DNA of 39,416 nucleotides. Origin: Mesorhizobium sp. (GTDB lineage: Bacteria > Pseudomonadota > Alphaproteobacteria > Rhizobiales > Rhizobiaceae). The notes under the pieces were generated by a model. That model was not told the DNA's origin and made no database searches. It saw nothing but the letters and a program-made list of their open reading frames with translations. The first letter of the stretch is position 1, and each line of letters opens with the position of its first letter. The position numbers and the translations under genes were made by a program. The DNA lies in the NCBI RefSeq assembly GCF_004962925.1, contig NZ_SUEO01000031.1, positions 1 to 39,416 on the forward strand. Direction: 5' to 3'. Below, piece by piece: positions 26,274 through 34,324 of this stretch.

Positions 26274-26792
26274 TTAGACTGCCAGCCTTGCGAGTGCCCA
26301 CGCCATCAACGGTGAATTCGGAAAGGTGAGCAGCCCGCCAATGCCGAGCGCTATGCCATAGGGTATGCCTGATGTCTCGTCGGCGAAGTGGCGCAAAAAC
26401 GGATTGTGACTTGTAACGGCTGCAAGCGGCGATTTCCGATAGGCGAGGATGGCGAGCGTCAGCAGGCCGCCGATGAATGCCGAGGCCACGAGATATTCGA
26501 CGAGATGGATGTTCAGCCCCATCCAGAGGGCCGTGGCGGCCAGCAGCTTGGCGTCTCCGCCTCCCATGCCGCCAAGCGCGAACAGGCCGAACGTCGCGGC
26601 GAGAACAAGGCCGCCGGCGGCAAAATGCCAGCCATAGGTTGCCCAGTCCATGCCCGTCAACGGTGCAACCAGGGCGAAGACAGCCACGAGCAGCACCGGC
26701 ACGCGATTGGCGATCGTCATCGACAGCGTGTCGGAGATCGCGGCGAAAAGCATGCAGAACGGAAAGACAACGAAGATCAGGGCTTCAAGCAT
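26274..26792 (-). CDS. cpaA: Prepilin peptidase CpaA/TadV
   Basis: The 172-residue A24 aspartic prepilin peptidase has about five to six membrane helices. The catalytic aspartates are in AAISDTLSMTI (near residue 20) and GGMGGGDAKLL (near 80, the GxGD motif). It should process the PilA prepilin and the TadE-type pseudopilins at the cytoplasmic membrane face. The ATG at 26792 gives the family start; 29 further in-frame codons upstream are not family-like. It lies between pilA and cpaB with terminators on both sides. Confidence 0.9.
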   Translation of the reverse strand: MLEALIFVVFPFCMLFAAISDTLSMTIANRVPVLLVAVFALVAPLTGMDWATYGWHFAAGGLVLAATFGLFALGGMGGGDAKLLAATALWMGLNIHLVEYLVASAFIGGLLTLAILAYRKSPLAAVTSHNPFLRHFADETSGIPYGIALGIGGLLTFPNSPLMAWALARLAV

Positions 26793-26886
26793 CGGGCGGC
26801 CTATGGTCAACTGGCTGGCCCAGCCTAGACATGTTCGATTAACGATTGATGAGGCCGGGAATTCAAAATCGCCTGACACAATGAAT

Positions 26887-26912
26887 AAGGGCCGCCCAAC
26901 AAGGCGGCCCTT
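26887..26912 (-). terminator. Strong hairpin terminator after pilA
   Basis: A 10-bp perfect stem (AAGGGCCGCC, 26887-26896, pairs with GGCGGCCCTT, 26903-26912) with a 6-base loop starts 28 bases after the pilA stop. On the minus strand it is followed by a moderately T-rich stretch (TTATTCATTG). It probably gives high pilin expression with limited read-through into cpaA. Confidence 0.75.
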
Positions 26913-26939
26913 GATCCGAAAAAGCGACCAACGTCGCTA

Positions 26940-27113
26940 TTATCCGGCGTCATTCAGCGTAGAGGAAATATCCTTGAACTTCTGGTTGATGCTATTGCCC
27001 AGGGCGCCGGCACCGACCATGATGGCGAGCGCGATGAGGGCGGCGATCAGACCATATTCGATAGCGGTCGCGCCGGATTCGTCCTTCACAAAACGTGCAA
27101 TGAGATTAGCCAT
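26940..27113 (-). CDS. pilA: Flp family type IVb major pilin PilA
   Basis: The 57-residue prepilin has a short basic leader (MANLIARFVKDESG), cleavage after Gly14, then the mature pilin helix ATAIEYGLIAALIALAIMVGAG with Glu at +5 and Tyr at +6, the Flp hallmark. A short polar tail (NSINQKFKDISSTLNDAG) ends the protein. CpaA next to it is the likely processing peptidase. The gene has its own leader region and a strong terminator. GAGCTC-type Shine-Dalgarno sequence (GGAGCTC) lies just upstream of the ATG on the minus strand. Confidence 0.95.
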   Translation of the reverse strand: MANLIARFVKDESGATAIEYGLIAALIALAIMVGAGALGNSINQKFKDISSTLNDAG

Positions 27114-27260
27114 TCGAGAGCTCCTACTCCAGATGTTACAGCAATTCCGTCAACTTCTCTTGGCGGCTGATCGGATGCTGCCAATCTATGGAGAAGCTCT
27201 TTCGATCGGCTTAATAAACAGCCTTACCGATTCCTTTCCCGCTTCGAAGGCATTGCGTGG

Positions 27261-27275
27261 TTAACCGTAAACTAA
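27261..27275. promoter_or_regulatory. CtrA-like box upstream of pilA
   Basis: On the plus strand TTAA-CCGTAAA-CTAA (minus strand TTAG-N7-TTAA) matches the CtrA consensus at 7 of 8 positions, about 150 bases before the pilA ATG. In Caulobacter pilA is directly activated by CtrA. The 355-base divergent region 27114-27468 has no gene and also holds a GATTC methylation site at 27229-27233. Confidence 0.5.
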
Positions 27276-27403
27276 GTGACGCCCCGCGAACCCGACAGGC
27301 ACGTCAACGGTGGTGAAAGCTGCAATTTGGCGATTTGAGAAAGGGGCGGTGCGCTCCAGGCGATCATGATTCCGATCCCGACATCACCACGGCTCCCATC
27401 CGC

Positions 27404-27418
27404 TTAACCGTTGGTTCA
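27404..27418. promoter_or_regulatory. CtrA-like box upstream of the CpaC-N-like gene
   Basis: TTAA-CCGTTGG-TTCA matches TTAA-N7-TTAA at 7 of 8 positions and lies 50-65 bases before the ATG at 27469. Confidence 0.35.
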
Positions 27419-27468
27419 CCAATCTCGTTCATGTTCCGTTGAGCAGTTCGCCGCCGTGGAGCGCTTCA

Positions 27469-27888
27469 ATGACCGGGCCGAGATCGTCCTTTCCGATTGC
27501 TGCGCTTCTTGCCGCCACGGCCTTCGTCGTGCCGGCCAATGGCGCTGGCATCGAGGTTACGATGAACCAGGCGAAGATCGTCAAATTGTCGCGCGCCGCC
27601 GATACGATCGTCGTCGGCAATCCGGCGATCGCCGACGCCTCCGTGCAGGATGCTTCCACGATCGTGCTGACGGGCAAGGGCTTTGGCGTCACCAACCTCG
27701 TCGTCCTCGATCAAGAGGGCAGTCCGATCGTCGACGAGCAGATCACTGTCGTGCGGCAGGACGCGTCGTCGGTGCGCATCTATCGGCGTGCCGAAATACA
27801 GACCATGTCCTGCACGCCGTATTGCGAAAGCTCGTACAAGAGCGATGCGGAGAAAGCCTCGGAAGCCGAGATGAGCGCCGGCCGGTAA
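27469..27888 (+). CDS. Stand-alone CpaC N-domain-like secreted pilus protein
   Basis: The 139-residue protein has a signal peptide (FPIAALLAATAFVVPANGA) followed by one domain that matches the N-terminal pilus domain of the CpaC secretin: VTMNQAKIVKLSRAADTIVVGNPAIADASVQDASTIVLTGKGFGVTNLVVLD runs over residues about 28-80 in the same order as cpaC in this window. There is no secretin domain. Two cysteines in MSCTPYCES near the C-terminus could form a disulfide. GGAG lies 7 bases before the ATG. It is divergent from pilA and upstream of two TadE-type genes on the same strand, so it is probably a periplasmic part of the pilus system. Confidence 0.8.
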   Translation: MTGPRSSFPIAALLAATAFVVPANGAGIEVTMNQAKIVKLSRAADTIVVGNPAIADASVQDASTIVLTGKGFGVTNLVVLDQEGSPIVDEQITVVRQDASSVRIYRRAEIQTMSCTPYCESSYKSDAEKASEAEMSAGR

Positions 27889-28037
27889 GCAACCGGGCCT
27901 CGTCTCGCTGAAATGCCGCTTCGGTTATCGGCCGCTTAAAACCTTTCCGTCGAATTTAACGATCATCCAAACTGCACCTCAATGGGTTTCCGCTAATGTT
28001 TCCTCCGACACCCCTTCAGGATCGGCAGCGACGGGAC

Positions 28038-28598
28038 ATGAGCAAAGCAGGACGAGCGAGCTTTTCCGCGCGATTCCTTGGTGACCGGCGCGGCAGCACG
28101 GCCATCGAATTCGCGATGCTTGCGGTGCCGTTTGCGCTCCTCGTCTTTGCCATCCTGGAGAGTTGCATTTCATTTGCCGGGCAGGAGGTGATGGCCAACG
28201 TCACCGACGACGTCGCGCGCCAGCTACGGACAGGGCAGATAAAGAGGGCCGACGTGACCGAGGCCAAGCTGAAGGCCATGATCTGCAGCCGGCTGGAGAT
28301 CATGGTCGCCAAGGACTGCCCCGGATTACTGGTGGATCTGCGCGAATATCCGACCTTCGCCGATGCGGCTAAGGCGAGCTTCAAGATCCAGGACGGCGAC
28401 ATCGTGCTGACGCAAGGCACGAATGCAGAGACCTTCACAGTAGCCCCGGGCTTGGCCGCGTCGAAGAACATGCTGCGGGTTTTCTACAAATGGCCGGTCA
28501 TGACCGATTTCATGGCCAAGTCGATGGCTAATCTCAACGAGGGCAAAACGCTGCATTTCGCATCCGTGACCTGGCAGAACGAGCCGTTCGACGACTGA
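28038..28598 (+). CDS. TadE-like pseudopilin
   Basis: The 186-residue protein has a basic leader (SKAGRASFSARFLGDRRG) and then a pilin-like helix STAIEFAMLAVPFALLVFAILE with Glu at +5, the TadE-type class III signal that CpaA should cleave. The rest is a soluble periplasmic region with one Cys pair (ICSRLE, KDCPG). The ATG at 28038 is preferred over ATG 27996 because it gives the expected short leader. It lies 149 bases after the CpaC-N-like gene and 37 before the next TadE-type gene. Confidence 0.85.
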   Translation: MSKAGRASFSARFLGDRRGSTAIEFAMLAVPFALLVFAILESCISFAGQEVMANVTDDVARQLRTGQIKRADVTEAKLKAMICSRLEIMVAKDCPGLLVDLREYPTFADAAKASFKIQDGDIVLTQGTNAETFTVAPGLAASKNMLRVFYKWPVMTDFMAKSMANLNEGKTLHFASVTWQNEPFDD

Positions 28599-28635
28599 AC
28601 CGAGCCGTTGCGTGAGTGGGGAGAAGGACGAGGGC

Positions 28636-29256
28636 ATGGGGCGTGCGGGGGCACATATGGGAATCACTGGGATCTGCACGAAAGTCATCCGGTTCTGCTG
28701 CGATCGCCGCGGCGTCGCGGCCGTTGAGTTTGCCTTCATCGTGCCTGTCCTGCTGATCATGTACTTCATGACCATGGAAGCCTCGCAAGCCATCGAGACC
28801 AGCAAGAAGGTCAGCCGCATCGGCAGCATGGTGGCGGATCTGGTCACCCAGCAGGAGATAATCTCCGCCGCCGATCTCGATGCGATCATGAAGATCGGCA
28901 ACTCCACCCTTCAGCCCTACAACCGCTCGACCCCGAAGATCGTCATCACCGCGATAAAGGTCACCAACGAAACGCCGCCGAAGGTGTTGGTCGAGTGGTC
29001 ACGCAAGATGGTTGGCGATGCCTTTAGCGCCGACGCCGCCAAGGACTCCGTCACCACGGTTCCAAAAGCGCTTGAGATCAAGGACACCTTTCTTATTCGC
29101 GTCGAAAGCAATCTTGCATACGAGCCGATCATCACCTGGTCGGCGGACAGTGAAAAGCGGCTTGGGTTGAGCTCGGTCTTCAACAAGATATCGATGGGCG
29201 AAACATATTATCTCAGGCCCCGCAGGAGCCTGACGATTCCTTGCGGCTCCTGCTGA
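28636..29256 (+). CDS. Second TadE/TadF-like pseudopilin
   Basis: About 206 residues. A leader with RFCCDRRG is followed by the pilin-like helix VAAVEFAFIVPVLLIMYFMTME with Glu at +5. The periplasmic part has no further membrane segment and ends RRSLTIPCGSC. AAGGA lies 7 bases before the ATG at 28636; GTG 28612 and ATG 28657 are alternatives. Being a tandem partner of the preceding gene, it is probably the TadF or TadE minor pseudopilin of the pilus. A 9-bp inverted repeat (GCAGGAGCC, 29222, with GGCTCCTGC, 29245) overlaps its last codons. Confidence 0.83.
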   Translation: MGRAGAHMGITGICTKVIRFCCDRRGVAAVEFAFIVPVLLIMYFMTMEASQAIETSKKVSRIGSMVADLVTQQEIISAADLDAIMKIGNSTLQPYNRSTPKIVITAIKVTNETPPKVLVEWSRKMVGDAFSADAAKDSVTTVPKALEIKDTFLIRVESNLAYEPIITWSADSEKRLGLSSVFNKISMGETYYLRPRRSLTIPCGSC

Positions 29257-29270
29257 AACAACCGCGGGCA

Positions 29271-29313
29271 GAGCGGCGGACTCTCAAATCGAGCCGCACC
29301 GCCGCTCCCTTTT
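29271..29313 (+). terminator. Hairpin terminator after the TadE-type genes
   Basis: A 9-bp perfect stem (GAGCGGCGG, 29271-29279, pairs with CCGCCGCTC, 29299-29307) with a 19-base loop is followed by CCTTTT. It starts 14 bases after the stop codon. Confidence 0.55.
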
Positions 29314-29375
29314 CTGCGCTCGGATTGACCTAGAACCGGTCTTCATTTTTTGGTCCGATGCTCCGACGCCGGTTG

Positions 29376-30298
29376 CTATTGCTGTCGACCGTTGCCTGAC
29401 ACCAGGCGCACGATCGCCGCGGCCATCGCGTAGTCCTTCGGGCTGACGACGGCGAAGCCGCCGGAATGTTTCGATTCCAGAAGATCGTAGATATCCGGCG
29501 ACATCGATCTGAATTGATGAGGAACACGGTGAGCCGCCGTTTGGCTTCGGGGTCGAGATCGCTGCGGACGGCATGGGGACCATATCGCAGCACGCCTGAC
29601 GCCCACACGACCCGAAGTGCTGCTTTCGAAATCCCTGCCATTTCCAGCCTGGCCACCGTGCCGTCCGGAACATGCGGCTGGCCATCGGCCATCGCCGGCA
29701 TCCAGCCGAACAGGGCATCGGCCTCGCCATTGACCAGCATCGTTTCAGCCGCCGCAGCCGAACTGGCGTGCGTCAGAAATGGTGCGTTCCCGGCGACCTT
29801 GAAGCCTTCGGCGGCCAGCCCGGCAAGTGGCAAGAGAGAACCGCCGACGCTGTCCGCAGGCGCCATGGCGACCCGATGTGCTTCCATCGCGGCCAGATCC
29901 GGGACCTTGCCGTCCCGCGTCAGCAAGACGGAGCGGATGCCGACCGCGCCGTCGGAATCGACAGGCGCGACAAGAGGCTCGACGCATTCGCAACGTTCGG
30001 ATGCGGTGGCGTAGGCGGTCGCCGAATAGACCGCATATTCGATGTGGGCATTGGCCTGCGCCTCGATCAGCGCCGCGTAGTCGCGGGCAACGACAAACTC
30101 CACCTTCATGCCGAGCGCCTTGGTGTAGGCATCCGCCAACAGCTCCAGACCCGGAACGGTGTTGCCGGCGCCGGCCTCGGCAACGATGCCGACACGAAAC
30201 GTGCCGATGTCGTCCCGCCAATCGGCGCGCGCCGGGTTTGACCAGGATGCGCCCAGCATCGTCATGATTGCTACGGAGGCCTTCAAGCCATGCCTCAT
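29376..30298 (-). pseudogene. Frameshifted PhnD-like ABC transporter substrate-binding protein
   Basis: From ATG 30298 the frame gives a signal peptide (cleavage about NPARA) and a periplasmic binding protein of the phosphate/phosphite/phosphonate (PhnD) type (FRVGIVAEAG, YTKALGMKVEFVVARDYAALIEA, YAVYSATAYATA). Family-like sequence stops at VFLINS, about residue 260. The frame then turns arginine-rich and runs to a stop at 29330. A neighbouring frame supplies the natural C-terminus (MSPDIYDLLESKHSGGF, ending LVSGNGRQQ, stop at 29376). The two frames fit together if one base is missing at about 29503-29525. The full-length product would have about 307 residues. It may be a true pseudogene, a tolerated altered tail, or an assembly error. 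It is divergent from deoB and converges with the TadE operon. No permease or ATPase gene lies nearby. Confidence 0.65.
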
Positions 30299-30453
30299 GT
30301 GAGCCCCCGCTCTCGCATTTCATCGATCCATGCCCATGCCGGCATTTCGCCGCATCTCAACTATCGCGCCAAGCCATCTGGTTCCGAATTGCCAATGGCG
30401 CCGCGGAACCCTATGTCTGGGCGGACAGACAGACAATAATAATGAACCCTGCA

Positions 30454-31692
30454 ATGGCGCGCGCCTTCCTTTTCGTTCTCGATTCCTTCGGCATCGGCGG
30501 CGCGGCCGACGCCGAGCGCTATGGCGACACCGGTTCCAACACGTTCGGACACATCGCTAGAGCCTGTGCGGAAGGCCGCGCGGATCGCCATGGGCTGCGC
30601 AAAGGACCGCTTTCCATACCCAACATGCTCTCGCTCGGTCTGGGCCACGCGGCGAGAACCGCGACAGGATTCAGCATCGACAGCAGCGCCAAGGCCCAGC
30701 TCGCCTCCGCCTTCCATGGCGCGGCCCAAGAGATTTCGAGCGGCAAGGACACGCCATCGGGCCATTGGGAAATCGCCGCCTTGCCAGTCCGCTTCGACTG
30801 GGGCTATTTCCCGGACACGGTTCCCGCCTTTCCAGCCGAGCTGACCGAAGCGATCATCAGCGAAGGAGAGGTGCCGGGCATTCTCGGAAATTGCCATGCT
30901 CCGGGTACCGAGATCATCGAACAGTTCGGCGAGGAGCATATCCGTACCGGCAAGCCGATTTGCTACACTTCGGTCGACTCCGTCCTGCAGATCGCCGCGC
31001 ATGAAGTTCACTTCGGCCTGGAACGGCTCTACGAATTCTGCAAGGTGGTGCGCAGGCTGGTCGATCCGCTGAGCATCGGACGGGTGATTGCGCGACCTTT
31101 CATCGGGGAAACCGCCGCCAGCTTCGAACGGACGCACAACCGCCGGGACTATTCGGTGCCGCCGCCCGAACCAACCCTGCTCGACCGGCTGACGGCGCGC
31201 GGCAGCCGGGTCATCGCCGTCGGCAAGATCGGCGACATCTTCGCCCATCGCGGCATTTCGGAAGTGCGCAAGGCCGCCGGCAACATGGCGATGTTCGACA
31301 AGGCGCTCGGCGCGATGGATGACGCGGGCGACGGCGATCTCGTCTTCGCCAATTTCGTCGACTTCGACACCGAGTTCGGCCATCGGCGCGACGTTGCCGG
31401 GTATGCCGCCGCGCTCGAGGCGTTCGACCGGCGGCTGCCGGAGGCGCTTGCACGGCTGAGGCACGGCGACCTTCTCATCCTCACGGCCGACCATGGCAAC
31501 GATCCGACCTGGCACGGCACCGATCATACGCGCGAACGCATTCCGGTGATCGGCACGGGACCAGGTTTTGGCGGCGACATTGGGCTCAGAACGACGTTCG
31601 CCGACATCGGTGAAACCGTCGCCGAGCATCTTGGGCTGGCACGCGGCCGCCACGGCACCTCCTTCTATGCAGCGATAGGCGGCCATGCCTGA
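30454..31692 (+). CDS. deoB: Phosphopentomutase DeoB
   Basis: The 412-residue alkaline-phosphatase-superfamily mutase interconverts (deoxy)ribose 1-phosphate and 5-phosphate in nucleoside salvage. Metal-binding motifs are [19 protein letters not shown] at the start, KDTPSGHWE (near residue 98, with the phosphate-accepting Thr), [14 protein letters not shown], and [17 protein letters not shown] near residue 345. The start is set at the MARAF methionine; ATG 30442 would add four residues, and neither has a clear Shine-Dalgarno. The stop overlaps the mutM start by eight bases. Confidence 0.92.
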   Translation: MARAFLFVLDSFGIGGAADAERYGDTGSNTFGHIARACAEGRADRHGLRKGPLSIPNMLSLGLGHAARTATGFSIDSSAKAQLASAFHGAAQEISSGKDTPSGHWEIAALPVRFDWGYFPDTVPAFPAELTEAIISEGEVPGILGNCHAPGTEIIEQFGEEHIRTGKPICYTSVDSVLQIAAHEVHFGLERLYEFCKVVRRLVDPLSIGRVIARPFIGETAASFERTHNRRDYSVPPPEPTLLDRLTARGSRVIAVGKIGDIFAHRGISEVRKAAGNMAMFDKALGAMDDAGDGDLVFANFVDFDTEFGHRRDVAGYAAALEAFDRRLPEALARLRHGDLLILTADHGNDPTWHGTDHTRERIPVIGTGPGFGGDIGLRTTFADIGETVAEHLGLARGRHGTSFYAAIGGHA

Positions 31693-32593
31693 ATTGCCTG
31701 AGGTCGAAACGGTCCGGCGTGGCCTGCAGCCGGTCCTGGAAGGCGCCCGCATCGCACGCGTCGAGGCGCGCCGGCCCGATCTGCGCTTTCCGTTTCCTGA
31801 AAAATTCTCGGAGAGGCTGACCGGCAAGACGATTACGGCACTCGGTCGCCGGGCCAAATACCTGACAATGGATCTGGAAGACGGCCCGGTGCTGATCTGC
31901 CATCTCGGCATGTCTGGTTCGTTCCGGATCGAAATGTCCGATGACGGCGAAATGCCCGATAACAGCGAAATGTTGGGCGCATTTTATCACGAGCGCTCGA
32001 AAAACGCGGTGCACGACCATGTCGTCTTCCATGTTGTCTCGCCCGAAGGCGTGCGGTCGCGCGTGATCTTCAACGACCCGCGTCGTTTCGGCTTCATGCT
32101 GTTTTCGGAAGGGGCGCCCGGCACACATCCGATGCTGGCAGGGCTGGGCGTCGAGCCGACAGGCAATGCGTTGGACGGCGGGCTGCTCGCCTCGCTGCTG
32201 AAAGGCCGGAGGTCGCCGCTGAAGGCGGCCCTTCTCGATCAGCGGCTGATCGCTGGGCTCGGCAATATCTATGTGTCGGAGGCCCTGTGGCGCGCCAGGC
32301 TGTCGCCGTTGCGCGAGGCGGGCACAATCGCAAAGCCTGGAAAGAAGGCCAGACAGCAGAGCGACGCCTTGGCCGAAGCAATCCGCGCGGTGATCGCTGA
32401 TGCGATCGCCGCCGGGGGATCGTCGCTGCGCGACTATGTGCAGACCGACGGGTCCCTGGGCTATTTCCAGCATTCCTTCGCGGTCTACGATCGCGAGGGC
32501 GAACCCTGCTCCAAGCGCGGCTGCGGAGGCCACATAGAGCGCGTCGTGCAAAGCGGGCGTTCCACCTTCTATTGCCGGACTTGTCAGTTGTGA
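31685..32593 (+). CDS. mutM: Formamidopyrimidine-DNA glycosylase MutM (Fpg)
   Basis: The 302-residue protein starts with the catalytic N-terminus [13 protein letters not shown] (Pro2 nucleophile, Glu3). GRRAKYL carries the conserved Lys, [14 protein letters not shown] the helix-two-turn-helix, and a C-terminal zinc finger runs from Cys-x4-Cys (PCSKRGCGG) to YCRTCQ. It removes 8-oxoguanine and formamidopyrimidines and nicks the abasic site. A short internal duplication [12 protein letters not shown] near residue 80 is coded by two imperfect 18-base repeats. It overlaps deoB by eight bases. Confidence 0.94.
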   Translation: MPELPEVETVRRGLQPVLEGARIARVEARRPDLRFPFPEKFSERLTGKTITALGRRAKYLTMDLEDGPVLICHLGMSGSFRIEMSDDGEMPDNSEMLGAFYHERSKNAVHDHVVFHVVSPEGVRSRVIFNDPRRFGFMLFSEGAPGTHPMLAGLGVEPTGNALDGGLLASLLKGRRSPLKAALLDQRLIAGLGNIYVSEALWRARLSPLREAGTIAKPGKKARQQSDALAEAIRAVIADAIAAGGSSLRDYVQTDGSLGYFQHSFAVYDREGEPCSKRGCGGHIERVVQSGRSTFYCRTCQL

Positions 32594-32663
32594 GCCAGCC
32601 TGGATACCGTGTGTGAGCTGGACGCCAGATGTAAGGTAGATGACCGAGCGAGGAGATACAGTC

Positions 32664-33437
32664 ATGGCCTATGAAACGATCATCGTGGAAACCCGCGGCA
32701 AGGTCGGGCTGATCACGCTGAACCGGCCGAAGGCGCTCAATGCGCTGAACTCCCAAATCCTGGCGGAAGTGGTCGCGGCCGTGAACGGCTTCTGCGCGAA
32801 TGCCGACATCGGCGCGATGGTCATCACCGGTTCCGAAAAGGCCTTCGCGGCAGGTGCGGACATCAAGGAAATGCAGGCGATCTCCTTTGTCGACGCCTAT
32901 GTGCAGGATTTCTTTGTCGGCTGGGAAGAGTTCACCCGGGCGCGCAAGCCTGTAATCGCAGCGGTGGCCGGCTATGCGCTCGGCGGCGGCTGCGAACTGG
33001 CGATGATGTGCGATTTCATCATCGCCGCCGACAATGCCAAGTTCGGCCAGCCTGAGATCACGCTCGGCGTCATGCCGGGCATGGGCGGATCACAGCGCCT
33101 AACCCGCTTCGTCGGCAAGTCGAAGGCGATGGACATGTGCCTGACCGGACGGATGATGGATGCCGCGGAGGCCGAGCGTTGCGGCCTGGTGTCGCGCGTC
33201 GTACCTGCCGGCGAGCTGATCGAGGAGGCGTTGAAGGCGGCGGCCAAGATAGCCGATTTTTCGCTGCCGTCGGTGATGATGGTGAAAGAGGCCGTCAACC
33301 GCGCCTATGAAACGACACTGGCCGAAGGGCTGCGGTTCGAGCGCCGGCTTTTTCACTCCCTGTTTGCGCTCGACGACCAGAAGGAAGGCATGGCCGCCTT
33401 TGCCGAGAAGCGGAAGCCGAATTTCACGAACCGGTAG
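32664..33437 (+). CDS. Enoyl-CoA hydratase
   Basis: The 257-residue crotonase-fold protein has the oxyanion-hole motifs AAGADIKEM (near residue 65) and [14 protein letters not shown] (near 105). The catalytic glutamates are in GGCELAM and in the [20 protein letters not shown] region (near 130). It hydrates trans-2-enoyl-CoA in fatty-acid or amino-acid catabolism. The start is set by AGGAG 8 bases before the ATG at 32664; an ATG at 32640 is also in frame. It sits between mutM and rpsT with no pathway partners next to it. Confidence 0.92.
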   Translation: MAYETIIVETRGKVGLITLNRPKALNALNSQILAEVVAAVNGFCANADIGAMVITGSEKAFAAGADIKEMQAISFVDAYVQDFFVGWEEFTRARKPVIAAVAGYALGGGCELAMMCDFIIAADNAKFGQPEITLGVMPGMGGSQRLTRFVGKSKAMDMCLTGRMMDAAEAERCGLVSRVVPAGELIEEALKAAAKIADFSLPSVMMVKEAVNRAYETTLAEGLRFERRLFHSLFALDDQKEGMAAFAEKRKPNFTNR

Positions 33438-33475
33438 ATCGTGACGGCAGCGGCCAAAAAGAAGGCGAAGCAGCG

Positions 33476-33504
33476 TTGACGCGCCGGAAAAGCTGAACTA
33501 TAAG
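33476..33504 (+). promoter_or_regulatory. Sigma70-type promoter of rpsT
   Basis: TTGACG (33476-33481) and TATAAG (33499-33504) are separated by 17 bases, a near-consensus housekeeping promoter about 90 bases before the rpsT start. Confidence 0.75.
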
Positions 33505-33596
33505 CCGCACCAACCGAGGCGGCCCTGTGGCTGCCCGTTTGTTTTTTGCGCCCTGCGGCATCCCGCATGCGCCCACCAGATCAGAAGAGAGGCATC

Positions 33597-33863
33597 ATGG
33601 CCAATACCTCCTCGGCCAAAAAGGCAACGCGCAAGATCGCCCGTCGCACGGCGATGAACAAGAACCGCCGCTCGCGCGTGCGGACCTATATCCGCCAGGT
33701 CGAAGAGGCGCTCGCCGCGGGCGACAAGGCTGCCGCGCAGGCTGCTTTCAAGGTGGCGGAACCGGAATTGATGCGCGCCGCGACCAAGGGCGTGGTGCAC
33801 AAGAATACGGCATCCCGTAAGGTGTCGCGTCTGGCCCAGCGGCTCAAGGTGCTGTCGGCCTGA
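33597..33863 (+). CDS. rpsT: 30S ribosomal protein S20
   Basis: The 88-residue, very basic, alanine-rich helical protein ([52 protein letters not shown]) is a typical S20 that binds 16S rRNA. AGAGAGG lies 5-11 bases before the ATG; a 17-codon upstream extension to 33546 is not family-like. It has its own promoter and terminator. Its place just upstream of dnaA is common in alphaproteobacteria. Confidence 0.96.
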   Translation: MANTSSAKKATRKIARRTAMNKNRRSRVRTYIRQVEEALAAGDKAAAQAAFKVAEPELMRAATKGVVHKNTASRKVSRLAQRLKVLSA

Positions 33864-33892
33864 TATACTTTTCCAGAACTGATCTTCTTTAA

Positions 33893-33918
33893 GCCCGGCC
33901 GCTCGCGCCGGGTTTTTT
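33893..33918 (+). terminator. Intrinsic terminator of rpsT
   Basis: CCCGGC (33894-33899) pairs with GCCGGG (33907-33912) around a 7-base loop and is followed at once by six T. It lies 30 bases after the rpsT stop. Confidence 0.85.
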
Positions 33919-34287
33919 CGTTTGCCGGCAAGTACTTAAAAAGAATGCTCGCAAACCGCACCTCCGCGCGAACTTCAATGTTCGAAATGCTTTGCCGGCA
34001 TATACATGCCTGCTGATATTCGAGGCCGCTGAAAGCCCCCGCGACGGAAATATCGGCTGTCAGAAACTATCCTTACTTTTCAATAGCTTATAGACGGTCC
34101 ATCCACAGCTTGTTCACATCGCGTGCGGGGGATGGGGGACAATTGCCTGTCAAGAAAATTATTTCATAAAATTTCGCGCGGTGTGGCCTTTTTCATATTC
34201 GCCGGAAAAGGGTTTGAATCACAATGGCTTTGTCAAAATACGCCCGTGCAACACAGGGTTCGAACCCGTCTGGGGTAACCACATTCC

Positions 34288-34302
34288 TTAAAAATCCGTT
34301 AG
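34288..34302. promoter_or_regulatory. CtrA-like box upstream of dnaA
   Basis: TTAA-AAATCCG-TTAG matches TTAA-N7-TTAA at 7 of 8 positions and has the same right half (TCCG-TTAG) as the tadD box. It lies 13 bases from the DnaA-box-like site at 34316. Confidence 0.45.
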
Positions 34303-34315
34303 TCGTGGCCTTGCC

Positions 34316-34324
34316 CTATCCACA
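34316..34324 (+). promoter_or_regulatory. DnaA-box-like 9-mer
   Basis: CTATCCACA differs from the consensus TTATCCACA at one position. It may serve dnaA autoregulation. A weaker relative, CCATCCACA, lies at 34099-34107. Confidence 0.4.

Noticed and set aside
34230..34285. tRNA-like T-loop sequence GGGTTCGAACCC before dnaA
   Set aside because: The bases around it do not form a T-stem beyond two pairs and no acceptor or anticodon arm fits; it is a 12-bp palindrome only.
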